From contig HG738138.1 in the NCBI GenBank assembly GCA_000499405.2, forward strand, positions 744,001-808,000: DNA of 64,000 nucleotides. The letters are read 5' to 3'. This document shows positions 14,701 through 23,871 of the stretch, in pieces; the first letter of the stretch is position 1, and the number at the start of each line of letters is the position of its first letter. The position numbers and the translations under genes were made by a program. The stretch is from Onchocerca volvulus (taxonomy: Eukaryota; Nematoda; Chromadorea; Rhabditida; Onchocercidae). The notes beneath the pieces are model-generated. The model searched no databases. It was not told where the DNA came from and saw only the letters and a program-made list of their open reading frames with translations.

Positions 14701-16760
14701 TCAGTTGGATATTTCCATTGTAATTCTTTCTATCGCTGGTATTATATTTGAGGAATTCGAAGCTTTAGAATTGCCCATTAATCCAACAATTATTCGAGTA
14801 ATGCGAGTCCTTCGGATTGCGCGTGGTAATTGATGTTCGATTTTAAAGCATTTCGGAATCGTCGCCATATTCAGCATAGTCTTTATCATTGATTATTTCA
14901 AGATGATAGTGTTGCTCTGATAAAACATGCCTGACTCAGATACCAGATATACAGTTTAAGATGATAATCTTCATCAATAATTTTCAAAATTTAAAATTTT
15001 ACTTTCTCGATAATTTTGATTCCTTTTTTTTTTTTTCGGAAATATGCTCTTAAATTTAACATGAATAAGCTGAGAATAAATTATATTGGGTGGACATTTG
15101 AAACAATTTCTTCTTATTTTTTGCAAAAACGTCAATTGAATATTTTAATTAATTATTTATTTGCATGTTTCAGTGTTGAAATTGTTAAAAATGGCTAAAG
15201 GTATTCGATCATTGCTGGATACAGTTGGCGAAGCATTACCACAAGTTGGAAATCTTGGATCCCTTTTCTTTCTCTTATTCTTCATTTTCGCAGCTCTTGG
15301 TGTCGAATTATTCGGTAAACTCGGTATGTAAACTAACCTTTTTTCCTTTTTTTTTTTTGGTGTTTTTTCGATTCAAAATATCAATAAAAATACTAGCAGA
15401 GATACTAACTTATTTACCTCAAAAATTTAAAAGGAAGTGAAAAGTATCGTTTTGAGATTATCATAGCTTTTCAGAGTCGAAAAAACCCAAGCAATTATTG
15501 AGTAATAAAGTGCTTCAAAAAGCAATATATTTTTATAATTGCAAGTAATAAAACGAACTTTTTTAAAATCTTTGTAGAATGTTCGGATGAACATCCATGT
15601 GATGGACTTGGTGAGCATGCTCATTTCAAAAATTTCGGCATGGCATTTCTTACATTATTTCGCATAGCTACAGGTGATAATTGGAATGGAATTATGAAGG
15701 TATGAGCCATCAAATTCTAACAAAGTTTAATTGTATTTTTAAAAATTTGTAGTGTTATTTGCAAATAAGAAAAAAAATCAATCCATAATATATTTATAAA
15801 TACTAATTGCAATATGCAATGAATTAAATTCCTTTGAAATTCGCACCTTTTATTAAAAATTGTAAAAAATTTTAGTATTAATTGAGGTGTTCAATCTTAG
15901 GATGCATTGCGTGATGATTGTGATCCATCGGATCGTTGTGAATCGAATTGTTGTGTTGATCCAATATTAGCTCCATGCTTTTTCATCATATTTGTATTGA
16001 TCTCACAATTTGTATTGGTCAATGTTGTTGTCGCTGTTTTGATGAAACATTTGGAAGAAAGCAATAAAAGAGAAGAAGCTGCAGATGGTTTGTATATGTA
16101 AATGAATTATGAAAAAACAAAATATCGTATATCAGAATATAAGCATAATTTATATTTTTGATTTTAAAATGAAAGGATTTAATATACACAAAAAATTTAT
16201 ATGATCAGAAATGAAGAAACGAAAAATATTTGCTTGGATGATTTTTTTTTTTGTTCGCAAGATTTCTTTTTGACAGCTTAATTTAGCTGTTTTAGCATTT
16301 CTTTGTTTTAATTCAATAAAAACATCAACAATAAATGAATTACAAACCATGATTTCAGGCCATGGAATTGGTGGGACGGATACTGATGCGAACAAAACTG
16401 ATACGGATGTGGAAGATAATGCAGATTCATCACAAAAGGATTTGGTTTGTTTCACAAAATTCATTTTAAATAATTTATTTTTTGTAAAAAAGGATTGAAG
16501 AAATCAGGAATGGAAATGTTTTCTCAAATAAATGAATCATATATGTAAAAAAAAAATGAATGAATAAGTAAGTAAACAAATGCCATATTAGATAAATAAA
16601 TCAAAATTTTCTGACTATCATTCAAATTATGAATTTTCAGGATATTAATGGTACTGATAGGAAGACTGAAAAAGATTGTTTATTAGGTCATGGAAAATAT
16701 ATGGAGACACCTTTACCGAAACACAATGATCATAACGGGCATTCTCCCATGCCCTGTTGA
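2039..16760 (+). CDS. cca-1: T-type (Cav3) voltage-gated calcium channel alpha-1 subunit, 39 exons
   Basis: Low-voltage-activated calcium channel pore subunit of the plasma membrane, expected in nerve and muscle. Joining 39 exons by matching splice phase gives an uninterrupted frame of about 1854 residues, shorter than the 2000-plus usual in vertebrates. It has four six-helix repeats. The pore-loop acidic residues are E (SLEGW, 5532-5534), E (TQEDW, 8835-8837), D (SKDGW, 13257-13259) and D (TGDNW, 15676-15678). This EEDD filter is diagnostic of Cav3; high-voltage channels have EEEE and the NALCN leak channel has EEKE. I chose ATG 2039 because an in-frame TAA lies at 2030-2032 and exon 1 splices in phase to exon 2. 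The end of exon 21 is ambiguous (9407 or 9440). The symbol follows the single C. elegans T-type gene. Exon coordinates are given in the domain entries that follow. Confidence 0.95.
3008..5955 (+). other. cca-1: Calcium channel exons 3-11: repeat I
   Basis: Exons 3008-3242, 3362-3453, 3743-3861, 4036-4147, 4422-4490, 4679-4786, 5188-5350, 5520-5612 and 5829-5955. S1 carries [19 protein letters not shown]4 carries [15 protein letters not shown] with Arg at every third position, and S5 carries [18 protein letters not shown]. The long S5-P loop is Cys-rich, as in Cav3. The pore motif SLEGW is followed by S6 ([17 protein letters not shown]). Every junction is in phase. Confidence 0.93.
6096..7278 (+). 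other. cca-1: Calcium channel exons 12-15: I-II cytoplasmic loop with gating-brake region
   Basis: Exons 6096-6208, 6363-6546, 6830-6913 and 7058-7278. The segment just after S6 is strongly charged ([18 protein letters not shown], then a basic helix in exon 12), matching the position of the helix-loop-helix gating brake known in Cav3 channels. The rest is low-complexity Ser/Glu/Lys sequence and includes an in-frame 24-bp tandem repeat at 6447-6518. Confidence 0.8.
6447..6518 (+). repeat. In-frame 24-bp tandem repeat, three copies, in calcium channel exon 13
   Basis: Copies at 6447-6470, 6471-6494 and 6495-6518 each encode an octapeptide of the form (N/D)SEE(T/M)K followed by two residues. 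The copies differ by a few bases. This is a coding minisatellite in the I-II loop. Confidence 0.85.
7401..9002 (+). other. cca-1: Calcium channel exons 16-20: repeat II
   Basis: Exons 7401-7547, 7666-7817, 8008-8193, 8402-8528 and 8823-9002. S1 carries [13 protein letters not shown]4 carries [15 protein letters not shown], and S5 runs into [10 protein letters not shown]. The pore motif is LTQEDW and S6 ends [14 protein letters not shown]. All are close to the Cav3 consensus. Confidence 0.93.
9212..9640. repeat. Diverged duplicated segments in introns flanking calcium channel exon 21
   Basis: About 50 bp at 9212-9260 (core tttcactttattcaa ... gaataatcgata) recurs at about 9532-9580, and about 50 bp at 9445-9495 (core gaaagttaaatt) recurs at about 9583-9640. 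The copies are diverged, which suggests old local duplication around exon 21. The extra copies confuse the choice of exon 21 donor. Confidence 0.6.
9303..11597 (+). other. cca-1: Calcium channel exons 21-25: II-III loop
   Basis: Exons 9303-9440 (or ending at 9407), 9665-9763, 9977-10083, 10467-10650 and 11440-11597. The loop is mostly charged and poorly conserved, with Glu-rich, Arg-rich and coiled-coil-like stretches. The last exon ends [14 protein letters not shown], the conserved lead-in to repeat III. Both candidate donors of exon 21 keep frame, so alternative use would change the loop by 11 residues. Confidence 0.75.
11848..13617 (+). other. cca-1: Calcium channel exons 26-31: repeat III
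   Basis: Exons 11848-12028, 12119-12242, 12411-12610, 12845-12964, 13224-13313 and 13392-13617. S1 carries [12 protein letters not shown]4 carries [18 protein letters not shown], and S5 carries [20 protein letters not shown]. The pore motif SSKDGW has the T-type Asp. S6 is [18 protein letters not shown], followed by a Lys/Arg/Glu-rich III-IV linker helix. Confidence 0.93.
12966..13125. repeat. Degenerate short tandem repeat in calcium channel intron 29
   Basis: Immediately after exon 29 the intron consists of repeated variants of ttttgacaatcttg and ttttggcagttttg, with a loose period of about 12-18 bp. It reads like a decayed minisatellite. Confidence 0.7.
13868..16087 (+). other. cca-1: Calcium channel exons 32-37: repeat IV
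   Basis: Exons 13868-13972, 14247-14403, 14695-14825, 15174-15323, 15578-15699 and 15901-16087. S4 is [18 protein letters not shown]5 carries [17 protein letters not shown], the pore motif is TGDNW, and S6 ends [16 protein letters not shown], the T-type signature. Confidence 0.93.
16359..16760 (+). other. cca-1: Calcium channel exons 38-39: short cytoplasmic C terminus
   Basis: Exons 16359-16444 and 16641-16760 encode a hydrophilic, Asp/Thr/His-containing tail ending at TGA 16758-16760. After S6 only about 90 residues remain, far less than in vertebrate Cav3 proteins, and there is no visible calmodulin IQ motif, as expected for the T-type class. Confidence 0.75.
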
Positions 16761-19421
16761 TCTTCGATATTTTTAATTTTTTGTAAATAGCCATCTTTAA
16801 CTTATTATAAAATATAAAGAATCAGTTGTACTGACATTTAATGAAATTACTGAATTTTAATAGCGTTTATTGATTTGATTTAAAATATTGTTCCATTTTT
16901 CCATTGTTAGATATTTAACATTTATCATCAGGATTATCCGGATATCAGTGTAGCGTGCCTTCTGATGATAGTACGATTCTTCAACGGATCTAAGATTTCC
17001 CATTATAAATACGTGGTAATAATCACCAAATGATTTCATTTTATTCAACAATATTTGAAATTTTTAAATTTTTATATATCATCAAATTGGAAAATTTTGC
17101 AAATTCTTCAACGAATCCCATTTATTTTCATCAAATTGATGATTTTATAAAGGGGAAATCTTCCAAAAAAAAAAAAAAAAAAAAAAAAAAACTGAACTTA
17201 CATGAAATATTTACAGTTTCCTATTGAATTATCCTACAATTCAATTATTAAGGGAAAAAAGAAACTCATTTGATCATCCCATTTGCATATTATCTGATCT
17301 TTTCATCCAATCAATCAATATCCCATATTATTGTTAGTTATACCTGATGTTGCTACTACTGCTTATCATTGGGCATATATTGTAGTTATATAAATTTCAA
17401 ACTGTGATCTTTTTTTTTTCTTCAAAATTTATAATGATTTATTTGCACTGTTTCCTCTTTGTGCATCAATCAATAAGATAATCTAAATTTGAAAATGTAT
17501 TTTTCGGTTCTGTTTGCACAGCTTAAAAATGGGCTGAATAGATTGGCAAGAGTTTTCTTTTTCTTTCAAATTTCGATTTCAAATTTTTATAACTTGTTAA
17601 AACCTGTTCTTAAGAGAAGCAAATTATTACATCAATGAATAAAATGCCAAATTATTTGTTACCTTAATTTCAGTGAAATGAAAAAGATTTCCTATGAAAA
17701 TTTCGTCCAATTTTTATCCATATGATACAATTATTTAGCCAGTCTTCATTATTATTGCCCATTATTTCCATTCATCTATGTAATGCATAGCTCTGTTGGT
17801 GTCTTAATGTAATTGAATATTTATAATATAAACAAATCAAGAAAATATTCAAGTTAATTACTAATCATTTATTTGGGAAATCTATCATTCTTCGAGAATG
17901 TTTAGGGCAGGTATGACAAAACGTATGGATTTTCTTCCATCAATTCGAAATATAATTTAAAAAAAAAAATTTCACAGCAGGAAAACTAACCGTTCTATTT
18001 TGTACATAAATTTTATTAACTTTTTTTTTTTTTTAATTATATACTAAATGTTCACTTCTGGTTCGTGTAAATTAAACGTCGCTTACGAAGTGCATATCAA
18101 CAACATAATGTTCAACAAATTTTCATGCTTGTTGGGTGCTCAATAAAATTTTCTTTTCAATTTTGCAAATCTTAGCAATTACGTCAAATTATATGTCATT
18201 TTCACTAAGGTTTTATCAGCATAAAATCTGATGGCAACTAATATTTGAATTATTTTACTGCAATATCCAATAATTAATAATATTTGTATGTAATGATACA
18301 TACTGTGATTTGTAATCACAAATCCTTATGCAATCTTTATCTGAAATCAGCCAGGCCGCTGTTAACATTTACGTAGGTATCATTTTGGCCATACGTTGCT
18401 CTCATCCAGGCTACTCACGAAATGGAGATGTTTTTGTGGCAAACATCTCCCAGTAACTTACATCACATAAATGCAACAATGCTGTTATTCCGTACGATCA
18501 CTAATCGACTTGTGTAGTCTTTAGAACTTCGCCCCCCACCTCATAAACGACCGACCACGTATGTCCCTTTGAGAAATGGAAAAAATCCAGAAATTTCCAA
18601 ATTATCCAATCTCACCCGGTGATTCTTTCAATCCGGAATTTCTGTTCTTTTTTTTTCTCTCTCTCTCAGTCTTTCTCCCTAACATAAAAAATTGCGCTGA
18701 TTTATCAGTAAATATTACAAAATCAATGACTGATACAAAAAGCAAAGTCAAACCTTTTCATTGTGACAACAAATTGCAATATCCCTCCCGTCGTTATAAA
18801 TATAGTTGTGTCTTGACAAGTAATCCGGAAAGTCGTTAATCCGTAAACAATCAAAGCTCCCATTTACCTACAGGAGACGGACTAATTCCTTCCGGATTTC
18901 TCCCCCACAGGATCTGATCATTTTTTTCGTGATCTTTCTCCCAGGAGGGATCTATAGACTAAGCTAAAGGCCATTGTAATGGAAAAGGGGACAGTGGAAA
19001 TAAGCAGAGGGAGGAAGAGGGATGAGAAAGAAAATAAGCAGGTTAAAGATTGGAAAGGTCAGAATCAGAGAGTAATGGTTATGGTGGAGAAAGAAGTGGA
19101 GGAAAATTGGGAGGACAAGATGGTGAAGAGTTCTCCAATGAAGCAGGTGTTTCTCTTGAAGCGGGGAATTAATGACGGGAAGTTTTGGAAGATTCGAGGG
19201 GAAGAGAGCAAAAAAAAAGAGAGAGAGCAAAGGTATATCTATTTTCAGATTGATGCTAACTGGAAGTTAAGATGGTGAAATATTAATTGTATTTCAGAAT
19301 GATAGTGTGTTCTGTTCCATTATTTCGAGGATCAGATCGAGTATTACTTGTAATTAATTAGCAACCAATTAAATATTTATTTGCTGATCAATTAAATGCT
19401 TATTTGCTTATGTAACGAAGG
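16761..19421. other. Intergenic region between the calcium channel and innexin genes
   Basis: The first part is AT-rich and should hold the channel 3' UTR. From about 18340 to 18960 composition is less AT-biased and includes a perfect 10-bp hairpin. From about 18960 to 19240 there is a purine-biased stretch. No coding exon is supported before the innexin start at 19422. Confidence 0.5.
18424..18450. repeat. Perfect hairpin-forming inverted repeat, 10-bp stem and 7-nt loop
   Basis: GGAGATGTTT at 18424-18433 is the exact reverse complement of AAACATCTCC at 18441-18450, separated by ttgtggc. It lies in the less AT-rich block about 1 kb upstream of the innexin start. Function is unknown; it could be a cruciform or part of a structured RNA. 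Confidence 0.8.
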
Positions 19422-22400
19422 ATGTCGTTTGTATTCCACATCCTCCACTCTGTTCCATACAGCAACAAACCCATCGTTAAGGTTCGGAAATGTTTCAATA
19501 ATTTTAAAAATTTAGTTCCAGTACACTTCATGCTTGAGCGGTCGTAATTTGTATGTTGAAAATTGGAAACATGTAAAGATACATATATATGTTAATTTTA
19601 TTCGTTTAGGAAAATTTTCCAAAAAAAGAAAAAAAAAGCTTAATCAGTTGATATTTCAGGATGTGATTGCAAGCCTACATAGTTATTTTACTTGCAATTT
19701 ATTGATTGCTTTTTCCGTTATCATTAGCTTTAAACAGTTCGGTGGCCGTCCGATAGAGTGTATGTTGCCGATGGGTTTCAGTGGCGCATGGGAACAGGTT
19801 GCTTTTATGGTTACAATTTTTGGTTCTATCAAGTTGTGTTTATTCGTTTATCACGAATATGATGATTAAGCTTTCCTAATGACATAGTGAAAGATCGAAT
19901 TTTGATTTCATGCTTAATATGTCGTACCAGAATTCAAGAACTTATTTTTCACATGCCTACCTGATGTTTGTTCTGTAAGAAATTTTTTTGTCAACTTTTT
20001 TTTTTTTTTACAGTACGCAGAAAATTTTTGCTGGGCACAGGATACATATTTTATTCCACCGAAAGTTTTTGTGGAGGATATTTCGGCAGAAGAACGCCGA
20101 GAACGTCGAATCAGTTACTACCAATGGATGCCATTTTTTTTGCTATTTCAAGCAGCATGTTTCAAGGCACCGACGTTTATATGGAAATATTTTGCAGGGC
20201 AGTCAGGTATTTATTAACGTCTTCAAATATTTTATATTCATCAATTTTGCTCTAATTAAACACCGGTAAACAAGAATATCATTTTTACTTTAAACTTGTA
20301 TACTACATATGTATCCTAAGACATTTGCATTTCACTAATTTTTGTTCTTTTAGGCCACAGTACATCAAGTATTTTTTTTTTTTTTTTTTTTTTATTACCC
20401 ATAAGCAGACTTGGAAAAAGACATTTTATGCTACTATGAAGTAAGATACACCACATATCACTGTATTTGATGCAGTTGTATCTTTCAGTGTTAAGATCTG
20501 CATAAGTGAATGATAGGTTTCGAGAATGCTGCTAATATTTTTTGAATTAGATATTTTCTAAATGTTTTTGATTTCCGTCCTATTTTAGGAATGAAATTGG
20601 GTCAAATTCTTCGATTAGCTAGTGATCCGGCAAATTCATCCTTGGAAGTTAAGAAGGGAAATATTGAAGCATTATGTATACATCTGCAAGGTGCGCTAAG
20701 ATTTCATGAACGGGTAAAGAAGGTATTCAATTTAAATGAAATTCATCTTTATCCAGCATTATTCATCTTTAATTCTGCAGTCATGTTTGTCGTCTAAATT
20801 CCAGAAAAAACTGGTGCCTCATAAAATTTGTCGATTTTTGAATTTAAAATATGCGAATTATTACGTTACAACGGTATATATTTTGGCGAAATTAGCATTT
20901 CTGGCAAATGCTATATTCCAAATCTCTTTAATGACACGGTAATCTTTTTCAGAAAGAGAATAGGTTGGCTAATTATGGAAAAAGATATTTGTTATAAAAG
21001 AATGTATATGATTAATGAAATTTAATGTGGAGAATCCCTTTAAGTTGAAATTCCTGAAAAATTTAGGATTATATTAGGCTTTAGAAGCCACAAAGATTTC
21101 TTACTGATCGTCCAGTCCGATATGCATTGGGGTCTATTAGACAATTTTCCTCATTTTTCAGATATCTACTACCAGAGTTTAGAAATGATTACGGTCTGGA
21201 ATCGTGGATGAATCTTATCTGGCCTAAGAATGATACTTCATCATGGCATCACAGTGGGATTTTTCCATTAGTGACACTTTGTGATTTCGAAGTAAGTGAA
21301 TGAAAAATATCAAGTAAATCATATTTCTGTGCATCTACTATTCATTATGAATCCAAATATTTGCGCGCATTTTTCAGGTTCGAGAAATGGGAAACATACA
21401 GACTCATACAGTGCAGTGTGTTCTTGTTGTAAATTTGTTCACGGAAAAAATTTTCATTCTTCTGTGGACGTGGTAATTATTTTTCATATGATGCCGGATA
21501 AGTTTTGTTAATTATTAAACTGTACACAAATTCAAAGACCAGTTAATACTAAAAGCTTTACTTTGAACAATTGGACAGCACTTAGTAATAATCACTGTTA
21601 TTTGATTTCTAGGTTCATGGTATTAGCAACACTAACATTTTTGAGTGTTTTCAACTGGATTTATTTGTTAACGGAAAACTGTTCAAAGGAACATTTTATT
21701 CTGAATCATCTCGAAATGAGCGGAACACCGTTTGATAAGAACGACCCACGTTAGTGATGCTATTTATAGTATGTCAGTCTATTTATATACATGATGCTAT
21801 TTATAGATATCAGTCAGTTTTTTAATGCAGACAAGAAATTATAAGTATAGAGCTTGAGAAGTGAAATTGTTTTACATGACTATGGCTCAAATAATTTATA
21901 TTTTTTATTTGGCTTATAATTTATTTATTATTATTTAATTTCGGAAGATAGAGGCGATGCATAATTCCTTTTAGAAAATAAGGAACACGTTAATTGTTTT
22001 CTACATAAATATTTGGGAACAGACGGCATTTTTGTTTTGAGAATGGTTGCTAATCATGCGGATGTCGTTTTTGCGACTGAATTAGTCGCATCACTCTGGC
22101 GATCTCACTATGTTTTTGAGGAGAGAAGAAAGTAAGTAATTCTAGAATATTATGGAAAACGTAAAATTTCTTTGCATTCATGGATGGTAGAGAATTTGTA
22201 TTCTATAATTAAATACATCGACTAGTTATTTGAACCATACCGCTAATTCGCAAAGTTTAGTTTAGGAAATTCTTTGGAATTGCTATTTCAGAGATTTCTG
22301 TTTAGAAATATATTACAAATGGACAAAGTATGGCCACAGCATCAACAAAGATTAGAAATGGCATTGCTTGAAGAAGCTGAAGTTGCTCGAAAAATCAGTT

Positions 22401-23023
22401 CGGATGCCGTAAATGCACTCCAAAGGAAAAGAAGTATTTTCTTTGATTCATCATATTTTGCAAAACGTGGTTCGCTGACTGGAATGGCGATACCGAAAGT
22501 ACCATCGCGTAAGTTTACTTTTTTAATACTTAGTTCGAAAGAAACTTTATGTTAATTTTTTCCATGTGTTTTTCATACATACTTTTTGAAGATAAAAACG
22601 TTCTGGAGATAATTCTAATTGAATGAAATCATAAACTTATGCTTTAAAGACCGGAAAATTCCACTTATACCTTTATATTTTAATAAATGTGATATCATGA
22701 ATAAAATGATTATGATTTAAATGGGTGATTCTGTTTCAGGCGGCGTTCTAGAAAACCTGTGTTTGCTGTCTCGAAACAATTCTAAGGATAGCGTAGAACC
22801 ATTTTCACCCCGTCTCGGAAATCAGCCTCGTGGTAGTATTTTCTCGACAGACAGTCAAGGTAAACTTCGACGACGACACAGCTTGGAGAAAATCGATATT
22901 ATTGGTGGTGGTAAAATCAAGAAATTTGCCGACAGTAGCGATGAGGAAGAAACTGAGAAAGAAAAAGAAAAAGGTCCAAAAAGCTTTAACATGAACCGGA
23001 AAAACACTGTCAAAATTTGGTGA
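19422..23023 (+). CDS. Innexin (gap junction channel subunit), 11 exons, complete
   Basis: Invertebrate gap-junction and hemichannel subunit of the plasma membrane. Exons: 19422-19481, 19660-19797, 20014-20206, 20589-20722, 20805-20938, 21162-21291, 21378-21472, 21613-21749, 21975-22131, 22306-22508 and 22740-23023, all in phase, giving about 554 residues. The innexin signature YYQW is in exon 3 ([10 protein letters not shown]). Loop 1 has its paired cysteines (PIECMLP and ENFCW), and loop 2 has CDFE and VQC. Four hydrophobic helices follow the usual plan, and [11 protein letters not shown] precedes the cytoplasmic tail. The tail of about 170 residues is long and charged, with Arg/Ser-rich and Glu/Lys-rich segments. 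The N terminus (VPYSNKP then SLHSYFTCN) lacks the common DDxVDRL start and resembles, from memory, the C. elegans inx-10 to inx-13 group, so I leave the symbol open. Confidence 0.93.
21751..21815. repeat. Small direct repeat in innexin intron 8
   Basis: The segment gatgctatttatag plus a following tcagtc motif occurs twice about 36 bp apart, just after the exon 8 donor. It looks like a simple tandem duplication. Confidence 0.6.
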
Positions 23024-23871
23024 ATTAGTAACCTGAAGTTAGCTTTGTATATTTTTAATTTTGCATCTTTTGTACATATTACCTAATTAAATTTTACCAG
23101 GAAACTTTTTTTCTGATTATTCTGCGTAAAAATCACGGAGTAGCTTGAGCCTGGTGGATTTGTGCCTTCTTGTATTCATTTGTTTCGTCTAGTGCTGTCA
23201 GAATCTGTTATCATCATTTTGCCATATTCCATACTTCTGATTTCATGATCTTTTTAATTTGCAATCACTGGTTTTAGGATAATTAAAAATTCTTTTTTTA
23301 CTCTTCCCTTTAGTATGCGCCATAATTCTCTTACTATTTATAAAGATTAACCAAAACTATTTATAAAGGATAGCCTTTTTAACTGTCCAATCTCAAACTT
23401 GTTTTATTTTTCAGTACTACTATTTATTGACACCGATAACGCTTTATATGATCTGTTTCGTGACAAAATATTTTGTATGTATTTTTCTGCTGTTTCAAAT
23501 CAGAACTTATTGGAAGATATTTACATTTCTCACATATTTCTTTATATATATTAAGTAATTGCCAGGACGGAAAAATCATCAAAGCTACCCACAAATGCGA
23601 AGATGTGATGGACTTTTGAGCATCAACAAATAGGAACAAATTTAAGTTACGAGATTTCAATGGTCTACACTCTCCCCTATCTAATTGGTTATATTTTTAA
23701 CCTTTTATTGTATTAAAAGCGTTCCCGTCTATTTCACACATAAATTTTTGTTATATACGTTTACTGCTTCAAATCCTTGAAAATTAGCAATGTTTACAAG
23801 ACTGCTTTATGATAGAGCGGTTAGACGGCTCCTGAAGTATTCATACATGTTTTCAATAACTTTTTAAACTT
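23024..23871. other. Tail-to-tail spacer between the innexin and MMS22L-like genes
   Basis: About 850 bp between two converging stop codons. It must hold both 3' UTRs. A minus-strand AATAAA (plus-strand tttatt near 23704) could serve the MMS22L-like gene. No coding exon is seen. Confidence 0.5.

Noticed and set aside
2039..16760. Initial reading as a NALCN-type sodium leak channel or high-voltage calcium channel
   Set aside because: The filter is EEDD and the S1 and S4-S6 motifs match Cav3.
18964..19278. Overlapping open frames of about 90-100 codons on both strands upstream of the innexin
   Set aside because: Both frames come from a purine-biased stretch, have no splice link to the innexin and show no domain.
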